Positions 1-13,146 of a stretch of DNA of 64,000 bases are shown one piece after another. The position numbers and the translations under genes are program-made. The notes under the pieces are model-generated. The model had not been told where the DNA came from. It searched no databases and saw only the letters and a program-made list of their open reading frames with translations. The DNA comes from Beroe forskalii (Eukaryota; Ctenophora; Nuda; Beroida; Beroidae), in the NCBI GenBank assembly GCA_011033025.1, contig WFMF01000501.1, positions 1 to 64,000 on the forward strand. Reading direction: 5' to 3'. Position 1 is the stretch's first letter, and each line of letters begins with the position of its first letter.

Positions 1-1617
1 CATATAAGTGGTGTCCCGTGGCCCCAGTGCTGGCAGTGCCCTTAAGGGTACTGTCCCCCTTACTTCCGAGTTTGGGGAACCTACAATACAATACAATACA
101 ATTGTTTTATATCTATCTGGAGTGCTGGGACCAAAGAAAATCCAAGGAAAATGTTTTAAATCATGATATGGGGCTTTAACAACCCTTTCCACAACCCTTC
201 TGATTTTTACTGATGAGTACACATAGCAGTGAAGTTTGTGAAATGATAATGGAATTTGTCTAGATAACTTCCTAAGCCTGCATAGGTGTGTATGCAAGCA
301 TGCAGCGCTTCCTGGGTGAACCTAATTATGGTTGTCCTTTAACTTTTCTTATTGGACTGATCAAATAAAACAAGAATTGCGCCTACACCGACACAATTAT
401 TGTTGTTCCCGTAGGCCGTATGCAGGCGCTTAATTTCCCTCCCCCGCGGTGCTTGATGTAACCTTAGCATCATAATAAGATACAAAACACAGTCGAATCC
501 AGCAGAAACTCTAATAGTTATGCATTTTGGTACTAAACCTAGAACAAAACCGAAGCCTTTTCCTCAAATCTACCGCCCAACTCACACCTAAGATTTTAAC
601 GTTTTAAGACACGAATTCTTCAACAGCCTAATTAAATTCAGAACTTATCATAATTTAGGAATTCGAGCATTTGGATGGGCCAGATCAATATAAGATTTAT
701 ACTTTGACAACCGACAGCTCCATGAATTAAGAATTTGTTATTTTGAAGATTTATGTGATATGGGACGGAGGGACGGAGGAGGACATTCGACTGATATTAT
801 AAAGGAGCAATCGGCACTTTCAGAAATACAGTGGTTGTATTGCAAACTGGACCTGATATACACATATTCTATTTCTCGCCCTCCCAGACCACGATCTCTG
901 CCAACCCTCTCATTTGCCTTTTTGTATTCACAAATAGGCCAATGGGGAGGGAAAAAATGCACACAATATGCTTTTACCTTGAATACTGCACATTTCATTC
1001 ATTCAATTGATGAGGGATGGTGCTGGTGTCTCTTTAAAAGCAATGCTAAGATGAAATTAACCACTCCCCTCTTAATGGGAACCCTGCTCTTTTAAAACAT
1101 TTAGAAAACATACCCTGGGGACAGTAATTACAGCCTCCTTGTCTGGAGAGTACCTTTTTGTTGTTTAATTAGTTAATTTTGGTGCTTCCCTCTAATGGTA
1201 CTTTGGAAAAACCATGTGGATGTTTGCCCATGTAGGATATTGGGCTCAAATGTTGGAGGTTTAATTTAGCCCCCCTCTAAGCTAGTTGACATTACCAAAA
1301 GGGGGCTTAACTTCTTGGGGCTTTAGGGGATGCATTGCTGAGTTTTTGGGAACCTTCTTCTCTTAACCCTCATCTTTCTACAGTACACCTGAATACAAAT
1401 GCTGCATGTCACTGAGATAAGTTTTCTTTGGTTGTGGGTCTTAAAGTCCTCAGTTAATTAATGATTTGTAAGTCGAAACCATCAAAAAATGGAAATTCAA
1501 AAAATGGAAATTTTCCATGAAAGCCAATCTAAACCCAACCTCTTAAATGAAATTCGATTTTTTTTGTCCCTTGGGCTTCTGCCCCTACATATTTTGTAAT
1601 CTGTATTTCTCTGAGCA
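1..1617. other. Upstream region of ZC3H15, no gene recognised
   Basis: I see no convincing coding exon. Positions 82-101 are a short ACAAT-type tandem repeat that could be the tail of a truncated retroelement. Positions 271-330 hold a diverged, partial copy of the GC-rich palindromic module found at 32.4, 48.4 and 58.0 kb (CCTAAGCCTGCATAGGTGTG on the plus strand). The rest is AT-rich and should contain the ZC3H15 promoter and 5' UTR, but no TATA box or other site stands out. Confidence 0.5.
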
Positions 1618-4600
1618 ATGCCACCAAAGAAGAATGCTGCTCAAAATAAAAATGACCAAAAGAAGAAAGAAAAAGTTCTTGAGGATAAAACATTTGGAAT
1701 GAAAAATAAGAAGGGAAAAAAGCAACAACAACAAATACAGCAAATCAAAGGTCAGATATTGGGAAACCAGAAGGAAAGACAGAAAGAATTGGATGAAAAG
1801 AAAAAGCAACAAGAAGCTAAAAAAGCCCAGAAAGGTCAGTACATGAAATTGTGTCATGCATGCTATTCAAGATGCTCCATTTTCTATCTCAATGAATGGT
1901 ATATTGTACAATTAACAAACGAATGGTAGTGTTATATCGAAAATTATCACACGAGGCGTTAGCCGAGTTTGACAATTTTCGATATCACACGATCCATGAG
2001 TTTGTTACTTGTATTATTACTAGGGTTTCCATTATCTACTTGGAATCTTTTATCTAGATAAATAGATAATTTTTTCGCAATTATCTAGATTATCTAGATA
2101 ATCTAGATAATTTTTGAATCCGGAATTTATACATATTTGACACAACTTTCAACGTAAGAAACGCACAACTTTTGCAGTGGAGTATCATCCCATAACCCAA
2201 TGGTTATTCACATTGTTGTTAATTGAAATTTATGATATCAATGACCACCAAAAGATCATTTGATATCGAATGAAGTTCAGGTGTTCAGGACATTCGTTGT
2301 TTCATTTGATTAAGTTGAAATATGTAATCATCCATAAAAAAGTAGCAACAAGTTCCTCATCTACCCATCAGTCGCTATAAACACTTGCATTAGCCATTAT
2401 CCATCGGAAAGGAGTCAATTAATGACGAATTAAGGTTGATTTCATGATGATGGCCTCGGACAGTCGGAGTTGCTGGAGTGAGAATAAGAGAATAAGAAAA
2501 AAGGAATGAAATTCCCTAATTAACATACCAAAGTTAATGGTTGTTCGAGTTGGATGCGTTAACAATTTAATGTTGGTTATTTAGGGGGTTGATTTTAAAC
2601 AAGCAATGAATTTGCCATAGCTGGAGGCTAATTTCGTACATATTTTCACCTCATTTTTTGAAAAGGGCACAATGTTTTGTGACAGAATATTTATATAGTA
2701 GTGGAGGAGAATATCGAGAGTTAAGAGTAGGTATTGAACTTTTGTTTGATGTGATAAGATCCTTTATTAAACTTTTTAACATTGCCTTCTATTATCTAGT
2801 TCTGTTATTCATTTCAGTTTGACAATGGTCAAATTATTAGTTAAACAGATTGTACTTGAAGCCGGACAGTCTTTCCATTAACCTGGAGTTCCTGAACATT
2901 GAGCAATGTTCATAGAAGTCTGAAATAAGTCCAAGTCCATCTATGCATAGCCACAAGGTGTCTTACTAACTTAGATCTCCAAAACGGATGAAAATGAACA
3001 GAACAGAAATTTTGAATTTTCAAAGTCCAATAATTATTGAAAAATTTCTAGAAAATTGGAAAATTTAGCTGAAATTTCTCGGCAAAAGGGATATGAAGTT
3101 TATCTAGATATCTAGTAGAAATTATCTAGATAAATCAGGGGGCTGGCAAGCCCCCCGCGGCGGTTTGCGAGCCCGAGGGCCCGAAGGGCCCGTGGGCGAG
3201 CATTGAACGGCGGTCCTAACAGTGCGAGGGCCGAAGGCCCGAGCCGCGAGCCCGAGGACCCGAAGGGTCCGAGGGCGAGCATTGGACGGCGGACCTAACA
3301 GTGCGAGGGCCGAAGGCCCGAGCGCGAGCCCGAGGACCCGAAGGGTCCGAGGGTGAGCATTGGACGGCTATTCTAACAATACACGAGCCTCCGAGCATCG
3401 GGGGTGAGTTTTCTTAACTTTGCTTGCCAGCCCCCAACTATATGTTTTCATGGATTGGCCATATTTCACGTTGAAATTTGAGCAAGTTCCCGTTGCCGAA
3501 ATCGCACTAAAATTTGAACATCACATGTTTAGAGGTCAAAGGTGCAACTGTCAAAATTTCAGGTCAATCGGATGAAAAATGACCGAGTTATTACAACTTG
3601 AATATTGCCAAAATCGAGGGTGTTCTTGTTAAATAGGGTTACGACCATATATATACACATATATATAGGTACATACATACATACATATATATAGAGGTAT
3701 ATACATATAGGAGAGATGACGCTTTAGTGCGAGAAGTATACCCTATTTAAACGGCAATATCTCGGGAACCATAAAAGATACAGAGCTCATCGACCCAGCG
3801 TTGGAAAGTAGACAAGATAGAACTTGCAGTTAGTGATCTTAAAAACTGTTTTACGTCATGGTAATGACGTCATAATGACGTCACAAAACTAAGAATTTCA
3901 AATGTCGATTTTCCCAAAAATAGGCGTTTTTCAACGCAATTTTTCGGTATGAAGCTTTCGAGATAGAAAAAAATGCTCCTGTTACCGCAGAAAGGAAATT
4001 TTATGTACTTTCCAAAGATGTGGTCACAAAGTTCCGGGCTCTACGGCATCATTGAGATACTTGCGATTGTTCGAAGCACTTTGACACGAAAAAAATTTCA
4101 AAAACTGACAAATCTTGTGAAGCTTGTGGAGAGAGAACGGGACCACCCCAGAACTTCATCTTTGGATATGTTGTCGGTCATAGTCCCAACTGTGTAAATG
4201 AATGGGTCTCAGATAGCTTATCTTATTTTATGACGTAATTGTGACGTCATCAGTAATGCTAGGTAACGCGAATTTTTACGCGTGATTTGACGCCAAATTT
4301 CAATATCTCGGCACAGAAAAAAGGGTGATATTTTTTCCAAAACCAAAAAGGATTTGGTTGTGATGGTCCGCGGCGGTTTTAAGGCGTTCTTTACTGTAAA
4401 CCCATGATATGAGAAAGAACGCGACGGTTAAAACTGCCGCAACGGCACTTTTTTGATGCATTAAAGTTACGTGAATGCTGTATATTTTATAAGTGACGTT
4501 GCAGCAGTTTTAACCGTCGCGTTCTTTCTCATATCATGGGTTTTACAGTAAAGAACGCCTTAAAACCGCCGCGGACCATCACAACCAAATCCTTTTTGGT

Positions 4601-6919
4601 TTTGGGAAAATAGACAAAGATTTTTTGCAAATTATCTAGATAATCTTATCTAGATAATATCTAGATGGAAACCCTAATTATTACCCGACAAAACAGTACT
4701 CCCTACCACTTGGGTCTGACGACCCTCCTCTGAATTCAACGTTTTTATAGATTATCGAGCATGCTCCTTCATAAAATCAACAATTTATTTAACGATATTC
4801 TGCTCTATTATTCCGCCACTGTTCAGTAGTCCTATAAAGGAGTGATATATCGATAATTATCACACCGGAGTTAGAGCCACGGGAGGGTAATAATATCTCT
4901 TACCTATACAAGATTGCAAGTTATGTTTGTTTTTTGCATGATCATGAAAGAGGTAAGAAGTTAGAGCAGGTATTGCAGTACTCTATGGCCAGCAATAACT
5001 GGGCTGCGACCTGGAAGGCCCAACAGGCCTTCTAGTTATTATACTCATTACTTACTTATCCCATTAATCTCACTCTTCAGATGAACTGAACCTGCTGTTC
5101 AGACCAACTCAAACAGTTTCTGCTGGTGGCGATCCTAAGTCAGTGTTATGTGCATTCTTTGTTCAAGGCACATGCCAGAAGGGTGCAAAGTGCAAGTTCT
5201 CTCATGACCTATCCCTCGCTAACAAAAGTGAAAAACGGAGTTTGTATACTGATAAACGAGATGCTGAGGAGGCTGAAAAGAAGCCTGAGGAAGGCATGGA
5301 TAGGTCAGTTTATTGATTATTGATTAATATACTTCAGGGGGCTAACTTTTCGATAATTTATAGAGAAGCATAACAAACTAGGAGAATCATCAAAAGTGAA
5401 TTGTGACTTATGTTTGCTTTTATACTTTGATTTGTAATGAAAAAAACTGGTGAATGTATATTTAACCATCCAAAGCCACATTTCTCATCATATAAGTTAT
5501 GGTCAACTTGGTTTGATATTAGAGGCAAAGTTGAGGCATTGGTGCTTACTTGATACTTTTGGCAAAAACGTACAATATGTCTAGTGTTTGCTGCCTATTT
5601 ATGACATATTTTGTATTTTCAGTTGGGATCAGAGCAAACTTGAGGAGGTTATCAACGAAAAGCATGGGGAGAAAAACAAACGGCAGACAAGTTCCCAGAT
5701 ATGCAAACACTTCTTGAAAGCTGTTGATAAGAATGTGTATGGCTGGTTTTGGGTATGTCCCAATGGAGAGAAATGTCTGTACCGGCATGCCTTGCCTCCT
5801 GGGTTTATCCTGAAACGAGATGTTGTAAAGGAGGAAGCAAAGAACGAACTGACAATGGAGGAACTCATTGACATTGAAAGGAAGAAACTGGGACCAAACA
5901 CAACGAAGGTAACCCTGGAATCCTTCACAGCCTGGAAGAACAAGAAGCTGAAAGAGAAGAAGGATAAGCTGATTGAGAGCACTAAGAAGAAGAAAAGGGA
6001 TTTCAAGCAAGGTAGGAATGCTGAGGAATGAGATCATTTCAAAATATTTCATCAGCATGATCAAAATTCTATTTTAATTTCATTTTTGAATACTTTTGTT
6101 AAGCAATTATAAATTTTTCATACTACCAAGAACCGCCAGGAATTAAAAGTATGTTCCATTAGCTGATACTGAAGGTTACTAAAACTGTCCCAGCGTTACA
6201 TGAAACTGTGTATAATTAGTATATTAAACCTCGAATCTTCGCAGGAAAGTTGCTGGGTTACAGTGGTCGTGAGATGTTCGCGTACAAACCCGAGTTGGCT
6301 ATGGATGACGATGACGAGGCAGAGGACACGATAGAGCGTGAAGTGGTGGAAGAGGAGGAGGAGGGGGAGGTCAAGGAGCTGGAGGAGCAAGTCATCGACC
6401 TCGGGGAGGTGGAGGTACGTGATATAGAGGGGAGGGGAAGGGGGTGTTAATTAAGTCAAGGTGATGAGGTATGTGGTATTGGTAGAGGGAGGGGGGTTAA
6501 TTTAGTCAAGGTGTACACTGTTGAAGTACGTAATAATTCTGTCAGTAAGGGATGCTGAGTTTGCGGAGAGCAGAATGCTGTTATATCCTGATGAGTGATG
6601 GCGTGGATAATGTGCCGACTTACTGAATAGAATGATAATATTCCCATACATGTTTAAGTTTGGTCTAATATTTAACTCAATGTACAATATCTACGCTTCG
6701 TGACACTATGACACCTCACAGGATGACGAGGAAGAAGCAGAGAACGGGGAGCAGCCTGGACCATCTTCCAAAGACCCACATACCACAACCAACGACAACC
6801 ATCACAACAGCAACAACAACGTTACCACAGACTTAGACAGCATCGTTATAGATGAGGATCTATTCGTTGAGGATGGATTAGAGGATTTAGACTTAGATGA
6901 TTCTGATTCGGACGATTGA
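1618..6919 (+). CDS. ZC3H15: Zinc finger CCCH domain-containing protein 15 (DRG family-regulatory protein 1)
   Basis: Five coding exons: 1618-1834, 5081-5303, 5623-6011, 6245-6414 and 6722-6919. All junctions are GT/AG and phases agree, giving 398 aa (the human protein is about 426). Exon 1 encodes the Lys/Gln-rich start [20 protein letters not shown]. Exon 2 carries the first CCCH finger ([19 protein letters not shown]). Exon 3 carries the second finger region, with [20 protein letters not shown] and [11 protein letters not shown], and the DFRP region binding DRG1. Exons 4-5 form an acidic tail with a poly-Glu run and a C-terminal [11 protein letters not shown]. In the known family this cytoplasmic protein stabilises the GTPase DRG1 and is linked to ribosomes and translation. 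Intron 1 (3.2 kb) contains a complete hAT-like element. Assignment is by recognised family sequence. Confidence 0.95.
3137..3438. repeat. GC-rich foldback-ended element with 79-bp tandem units, nested in hAT copy 1
   Basis: A sharp GC island in AT-rich DNA, absent from hAT copy 2. It begins CAGGGGGCTGGCAAG and ends with the inverted CTTGCCAGCCCCC, so it has inverted ends of about 14 bp. Inside, a 79-bp unit repeats nearly three times; the start of one unit near 3217 recurs near 3296. Each unit contains short palindromes such as GGGCCGAAGGCCC and GGACCCGAAGGGTCC. Long open frames here are by-products of GC content. Family unknown; the structure resembles a MITE. Confidence 0.6.
3629..3757. repeat. 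Short inverted repeat with TA-rich microsatellite core
   Basis: The ends TTAAATAGGGTTACG and GTATACCCTATTTAA are inverted copies of each other. The centre is a degenerate (TA/CATA)n tract. It is part of the sequence inserted into hAT copy 1. Possibly a very small MITE; no target duplication was established. Confidence 0.4.
4334..4608. repeat. Foldback element with arms of about 107 bp
   Basis: Left arm about 4334-4445, right arm about 4502-4608, loop under 60 bp. The arms are almost perfect inverted copies: both carry the junction GGTCCGCGGCGGTTTTAAGG or its reverse complement, then the block around CCCATGATATGAGAAAGAAC. It lies in the sequence inserted into hAT copy 1 and ends close to the insertion's right boundary. 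Transcribed in the ZC3H15 pre-mRNA it would form a long hairpin. Confidence 0.75.
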
Positions 6920-8389
6920 TGCACGTGTTGCGAACTTGTGGGTCATTCACATGTTACGATTTCAGCATCGGGTAGGGTGGGTTTTTCATGAGATTGTAGA
7001 ATGTACAATGTGCTTTAGATGTACATTGTTCAATGTTCATCTAAGTACATGATTTAACTGAATTAAACGCACAAGTGTGGTAGGGAGGTTTGGAATCTGT
7101 GAAAAAGCAATAATTGTGATTTCGTAACACGTGAACGGCCCCATGTTAATATGTGCTTCTTTCTCTTGAGCGGGTCCAGTGTTAGATATTCGAATTATGG
7201 GTGCTTCGGAAGATTGCCTCAACGAAACGTGATATTACATTTCTATGCGCTAAATCTAAGTTATTTTGTAGTTTAAGGGTCTCTTGTATAGCTTGATTTA
7301 AAATCTCCTTCCAAGGAAGGCAATTGAAATGGAGGATTGATAATTGAATTAATTAAAAGGATTTACTTAATATATTAGCAATGTTTTAGTTTGTTAGATT
7401 CTTTAGATTTTAAGGGAAAATCCTTCGAAATAAAGCCTTCCAAATAAAGAGAATCAAGCCTATATTTTGCTTTGATCAGTTACCGTTATTCAGTGGTATG
7501 GGACCCTTCTCTTGTTAAGCCTTTTCAACTTTGGTCCAGAGGGCCGACACGAAAATTTGGATAGTAGTTTTGAATTTTGAGTCCATAGGTCCAACATCTT
7601 TGTCCATATGAACTCTCAGGCCTCTGAGCAAAAAAGGGGCCCAAAATTTGAGCTTGACTCTATCGATTCCACTTGATTCGTCTCGACAAGCTGATCATTT
7701 TAGGCCTTTCTTTTGTCAAAATCTGATAAAAAGCGCGCTCCTAAGTGGCAGTTGGCCTATTTTGTACCTGAAGACCTGGAGGTGGCCATTTTGGCCACAT
7801 TTTTCGCCCACCATTCAGGTTAATATTGAAGGAAAACCGATGTTGAAGTGAATTGGCCTGACATGAGCAATGTTTGACGTATGGACCCAAAACCACCTGC
7901 AAATATTGGTACACATCCTGGTCAACTCGTGTCCCAAAATCGTGTTTTCCAACTATTAGGTTTTTCCTATATCATAGAACTTGACTATCAAGTTATCATT
8001 CACAGTGTATTGAATTCCGAAATATCCTTATCATTCACATTTCTAATATGCTTTACCTGTTAGCAGGCGTACCTTAATCATCTTAAGCCAGTTGTAAATT
8101 CAGTGGAACTAAAACTCAAAGTTGTGGGTAGTGTACGTAAGGATTACGAAGTAATCTTGTTTTTGAAATGATCATCTTCGTTTTTATCAGACATTCATCG
8201 TCGTTTCTTTGGTTTCCACAAGTTTTAGTTAACGGAAATTCAAACTTGAGGCGCTTTATCTAGTAACCTGACAAACTGAATTTCAATTTTGTTGACCATA
8301 TAGTGAAACGTCAATATATTTGATTTAATTAGAATTCCATTAGATGAGTGATCCATTCTCCTTTCCTAAACCCGTATCCCATAGCTAGC
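6920..8389. other. ZC3H15 3' UTR and spacer to BUD31
   Basis: Two AATAAA signals at about 7429-7434 and 7443-7448, some 510-530 bp after the ZC3H15 stop codon, are the likely polyadenylation signals. From 7500 to 8389 I see no exon, RNA gene or clear repeat; the BUD31 promoter should lie here. Confidence 0.5.
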
Positions 8390-9401
8390 ATGCCCAAAGT
8401 ACGACGTAGCCGGAAGCCGCCCCCAGAGGGCTGGGAACTGATTGAACCTACAATTGAGGAGCTGGACGCTAAAATGAGGGAGCATGAGATAGAGCCCCAT
8501 GAGGGCAAGAGAAAGGTTGGGTACAAGAATTTTGATATTTCTATCTACAAACCACAGGACATAAGTGGTTTGATCCGCACGTATCTCTCTGTTTCGAATT
8601 AATATTATGTTGTTACAACACACTATTGAGGTGTGGATTTGGTAATATTCCTCGAGGAAAAGCCGAGTGGAATATGGAAAATCCACACCGATATAGTGTG
8701 TAGTAACAATATTATTAAACGACCCTAGCAAAAGTTACGGGGCCGCTCCGTAAACTGGATTTCAAACTCGGCGAACGAGCCTTGAGTTAAATAATGCATG
8801 CTGCTTTATACCACGTAAATAGATAGGTGCAATAGAGTATATAGATATGTGAAACAATGTGTTGACAACTCCTTCATCTACAGGTTGAAGCTCTGTGGCC
8901 TATCTTCAAGATACACCACCAGAAGTCCAGATATCTCTACGATCTGTACTACAAAAGAAAGGCTATCAGTAAGGAGTTGTATGACTACTGTTTGAAGGAG
9001 AAAATAGCTGATGCTAACCTTATTGCCAAGTGGAAAAAAGACGGATACGAGAGACTGTGTTGCTTGAGATGCATTCAGGTTTGTCCTTGGCAGAGAATCA
9101 AAATATGCCGAAAAAAGGTGGATAATGGCCTGGAGAATTTTTCTAATCTAAGGCCTCTTTATAATCCAAGAGCCCTGATGTGATAAGAGACACATTCGGC
9201 ATTTTATATGTATCAAATCAGTTAATGAAATGGCCTTTTTGAAAATGTGGATGTCATTTGGACAAAGGAATCTCACACGTTTTTCAGGTCAGAGACACCA
9301 ACTTCGGCACCAACTGCATCTGTCGTGTTCCCCGTACGAAGCTGGATCAGATTAAGATTGTAGAATGCGTGCACTGTGGATGCAGAGGTTGCTCAGGATA
9401 A
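8390..9401 (+). CDS. BUD31: BUD31 / G10 splicing factor
   Basis: Three coding exons: 8390-8515, 8884-9078 and 9288-9401, all phase 0, giving exactly 144 aa, the usual length of animal BUD31. The start [20 protein letters not shown] is the conserved N-terminus. Exon 2 carries [20 protein letters not shown] and LCCLRCIQ; exon 3 carries [13 protein letters not shown] and ends HCGCRGCSG. The Cys-rich C-terminal half binds zinc in known structures. BUD31 is a nuclear component of the activated spliceosome. Intron 1 (8516-8883) holds a hairpin element at 8601-8716. An AATAAA at about 9613-9618 lies 212 bp after the stop. Confidence 0.97.
8601..8716. repeat. Hairpin element in BUD31 intron 1
   Basis: Inverted repeat with arms of about 40 bp: AATATTATGTTGTTACAACA at the left and GTAGTAACAATATTATT at the right, with GGTGTGGATTT / AAATCCACACC further in. 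MITE-like, no coding potential. Confidence 0.6.
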
Positions 9402-10310
9402 AAGAGTCGTTTGGAGGTCCTTGGTGGATCCAAGGAAATTGGGGCGGACACACCGGTCAATCAACATTCTAGAGTCAATATATCTTTACATCGCAGTGCA
9501 ATGATAATGAGACTAAAATAATACTAGGTATTTTAATTTGTTTTTGCTGCTAACTGCGCGCGCATAATTTATTGTGTTCCTTTATTGACTTGAAACGACG
9601 AGATGAGCTGAAAATAAAGTCTTTTAAAAATTAAGACGAAATAAACACGCTTGTTTTTCCAAAATCGCCTTAATTGCGACTTGAAATTTATCACTTGAAA
9701 CGCCGAGATGACACTTTGTAATTCTTTGACACAAGAGTTCTCAGTATATATAAAATGTTATTTAAGCAGATTACCCTGTTAATCTTGTTGATAGATTGAA
9801 CAATTACACTCAGCAATTTATTTTAAGTATTTTCAAATTTAACCGTTGTTCTGTAGTTTCATTGAAAGATTTAAGTTAAATCCTACTATCCATCGTGGAT
9901 ATGTCTCGAGGGATCGTTCACATGTTGCGTTATCGATTGTTCAACACTTTAAATGTGTGACATCATCATTTGAAAACCTCCTCCATCCCAAAAACCGATT
10001 ACGTAATGTGATTGCGAACCATCCCTAATGATGAATTCAAACAATACAATTTGACTATAATTTTCTTGCCACTGAACTTTTTGTTTATTCTTTGATTTGA
10101 GATAAAATTGAGATCGAACATTTTAAAAACGGTTTTTGATCATAACCCATATGGTTGCATATGCATCGATCGTTGGATTTGAAGGGATTGATAAAGGCGT
10201 GAAATTTACTTTTAACAGTATTTCAACGTGTTTCGTCGATCGATCCATGTGCACTCATTTGGGTAGGATACATGAAAATGCTAACATCTCCCATGTTTAC
10301 TAGCGGCACC
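9402..10310. other. BUD31-PDCL3 spacer with a degraded MITE
   Basis: No gene seen. Positions 9909-10027 begin GGGATCGTTCACATGTTGCG and end with the inverted GCGAACCATCCC, a diverged short relative of the MITE at 34269-34724. Around 10220-10290 a stretch with TCGATCGATCCATGT and GGATACATGAAAATG resembles sequence at 45100-45140, a probable dispersed repeat. Confidence 0.45.
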
Positions 10311-12398
10311 ATGCAGAACCCTAACGAAGACACGGAATGGAATGATGTGCTCAGGAAGAAAGGGATCATCCCTCAAAAGGTACTGTTCTTGGAAGAAGTA
10401 CATATTACAGATATAGGTACTTGGTATGAATACAAAGGTACAGGTACCTATTTAGTTACACAGGTATAGGTACACATGTGACTGAATCCTAGAACACAAT
10501 ATTTACTCATTCCATTATTTTGGGAGTGTTATTTATTCATAGTTTAATAATTGCATCATTTCAGGAGAAGGAACCCGAGATAACGGAAGAAGAAATCCAG
10601 GAGATGATGGACGAAGCTATCAGGAAACAACTAGGAGGTATGGAAAGTACAACCATATTCTTAACTGGTGTTGCCTGGTGAGTATTTCTAGTCCGCTGGC
10701 GCAAGCTGCGAAGCTTTAGCACGGAAAGAACTATCAGTTAATTAGAAATTCCTGATGAAGATCAAACTACAGTATTATATGATCATTCTCGTGGTCCTAA
10801 AGTGACCTGCAATTTTACCATTTCCAGGTAAGAAGTTGGATGAAATGGATTTGGATGAGCTCGATGAGTTGGAGGATGAGGAAGATGAGAAGATGATGGC
10901 AGAACTCAGGTCAGTTCTCTGAATTGTTATACATTCGAATATGTTTGAATACAGAAGAGATTCTATAAATTCCCTTTGGAAACACGATACATATTCCACA
11001 ACTAAAATGCGGACTACTCACAGTCAACTTTTCCACACCAATTCGCTGACTACTGAGCGGTAGTACAACATTTCATCTCAGGACACTTCGATCTCATAGT
11101 ATCCTGACCATAACCCCAACCTTTGATCAGAGTTGAAATATTACAAGAGATGAAATATCGTGAGATGAGATGTCGTGAGATTAAATGTCCGTTTCCCCTG
11201 CAGAGCTAAGCGTATCGCTGAGATGCAGGCAGCAGCCGCTCTGGCAAAGTTCGGATCAGTGCTGGAGATCTCCGGACAGGACTACGTACAGGAAGTTAAC
11301 AAGGCCGGGGAGGGAGTGTGGGTGGTTCTCCACCTCTACAAGCAGGGGTCAGTATATGAGAGTGTGTTTCTTAGTTGCGTCTTCAAGTTCTTATCGGCAT
11401 TGCTGTTTTTTCAAATATATAATCACCAGCAAAACTGTTGGACGGTTGGTCAAGTAACCCCTACTGGGAGTCAGGGCGGAAATTGTCTGACGTTATGAGG
11501 GGCGCGGAGAGGGTCAGGCAAAGCCTGAAAAAGCGGGAAAATTTAAATTCACCAGTTTAAAGACTGTATGTTTCTCAGAATCCCGCTGTGCTCGCTCCTA
11601 AACCAGCACATGACAGCCCTAGCTCGGAAGTTCCCTGCTACCAAGTTTATCAAGAGTATCAGCACAACGTGCGTTCCCAACTTCCCCGACAAGGTAGGGT
11701 AGTAGGAAGGAATGATTGAAAACTCTTTTATTGGCTTTGCAGTTGTCCAGACGTTCGAAATAGATAGTAAACAGGTTTTTCTGACGTTAAAGACTGTCTA
11801 TGGTTGTGCCTCTCAAGTTCACAACCCTTTTAGCACCCTTTTGACGAAGTGCTTTTGACGAGCACACATCCCCCTCACATTCCCGCGCCATTTAATCGAG
11901 ATATCTCTTTCAGAACCTGCCCACCTTCTTCATCTACTACGAGGGGGAGCTGAAGAAGCAGATGATTGGGGCAGTGACGTTCGGCGGAATGAACTGTACT
12001 GTCGATGGTAGGTATTCACACGCGTATCCTACATAATTTCCACACAAATTGATTATTGACCGATTTCGCTTCAAATTTCATATAACTCACAGAATAACTA
12101 TGGCCTGTTGACAGTTTTTAAAACTGCCGATGTGAAATGTGAGGCCATAACATCGTGAAATTATGCTATGAAATGTTGCGCAAGAATTTCAGTCTGAACC
12201 ACCGTGGCCTATTGTTCTCTTCTCGTTTGTACTTTTGTAAGAATGACACCCTTTTCAGAGCTGGAGTGGAAGCTGCACCGGGAGGGCGCCGTGAAGTCCA
12301 AGTTGGAAAGAGACCCCCGAGAAAAGCACTTCATCCCTGACGCCATGACGTCTGCCATCAGACAAGCTAATTACTACAACGACTCTGACAGCGACTAA
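10311..12398 (+). CDS. PDCL3: Phosducin-like protein 3 (viral IAP-associated factor homologue)
   Basis: Seven coding exons: 10311-10379, 10565-10637, 10828-10909, 11204-11347, 11579-11693, 11914-12007 and 12259-12398. All phases agree, giving 238 aa (human 239). The start [20 protein letters not shown] is the conserved N-terminus. Exons 2-3 are the acidic helical segment. Exons 4-6 form the thioredoxin-like domain ([56 protein letters not shown]). The end is a short acidic tail, NDSDSD. Known members are cytosolic co-chaperones of the CCT/TRiC chaperonin that help fold actin, tubulin and related clients. The thioredoxin fold in this family lacks the redox CXXC pair, as here. Spacing from BUD31 (0.9 kb) suggests an independent promoter. 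Confidence 0.95.
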
Positions 12399-13146
12399 TA
12401 AGTGTGCCGGGACTATAAAACACGGCTGAGCGTGACGTAATTATCATGGAATAGAATGGGGAGTTTACAGCGTCGGACTGTCTGCGTTCTGCGCGCGACA
12501 GCGCCTCTTCCACTTTCATTTCTTGCTACTGTGTACATTTCACGGCTACAAAGACTTGACTATATGCTGTAATATTATGTGGCAAGCCCATTCTTTACTG
12601 CTATCTCCATTTATATGTAATTATCATTACAGGGGTGTGTATTGACTTTTTATAATGAGACCGAATTGATTGTTGCATGAACGTGTCGTGTAAAATGTTA
12701 CTTTTGTATGAGGTTTTTTCGCTGCCATTGTAATATATTATTTATCTTTTCTTTTTATTCTTTGCCAATTTATGATGGATTTATGAGCTTTTGCTGTGAT
12801 AATTGACGTCCGAAAGTGAGCAAGATATTCTAAACGGTGCCGTTACAAATTTGAGGGGCGAGTATCATGTCTTTATATGTTTTTGTGCAATGTGTGTAAA
12901 AAGACATGATACTTGCCCCGTTTGATTGACTTCGCAACTTTTCTCATAACTAACATCTTCTGAAAGGTTTTGTATTGTCAACAGCGAATTGCTTTGTAGT
13001 GTGTAAATGATTTCCGACATTTATTTGGTTTCATAAAATATCGTCTACAATTTTGTCTACCTCATCAGGGCCAATTACCAATGTTGATGAAGGAAGGATT
13101 GTCATACTCATTCCTACAAGCATACAATCAACAATGCATGTGCTCA

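Larger units (their letters stand above)
2013..4684. mobile_element. hAT-like nonautonomous DNA transposon, copy 1, with 8-bp target duplication
   Basis: The element runs 2021-4676. It starts TAGGGTTTCCATTATCTA and ends with the inverted form ATGGAAACCCTA. It is flanked by a perfect 8-bp direct repeat ATTATTAC (2013-2020 and 4677-4684). An 8-bp duplication with TAGGG-type ends is characteristic of the hAT superfamily. Both ends contain runs of TATCTAGATAAT-like subterminal repeats. No transposase is visible. Compared with copy 2 at 50197-54905, a block of about 1.47 kb (3137-4608) is an extra insertion. Without it the core is about 1.18 kb, matching the core of copy 2. It lies in ZC3H15 intron 1 and should be removed by splicing. 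Confidence 0.85.

Noticed and set aside
760..1095. 111-codon plus-strand frame with overlapping minus-strand frame
   Set aside because: No recognisable motif, no splice context, unremarkable composition.
3216..3398. Minus-strand Pro/Arg/Ser-rich open frame
   Set aside because: Comes from the GC-rich 79-bp tandem repeat.
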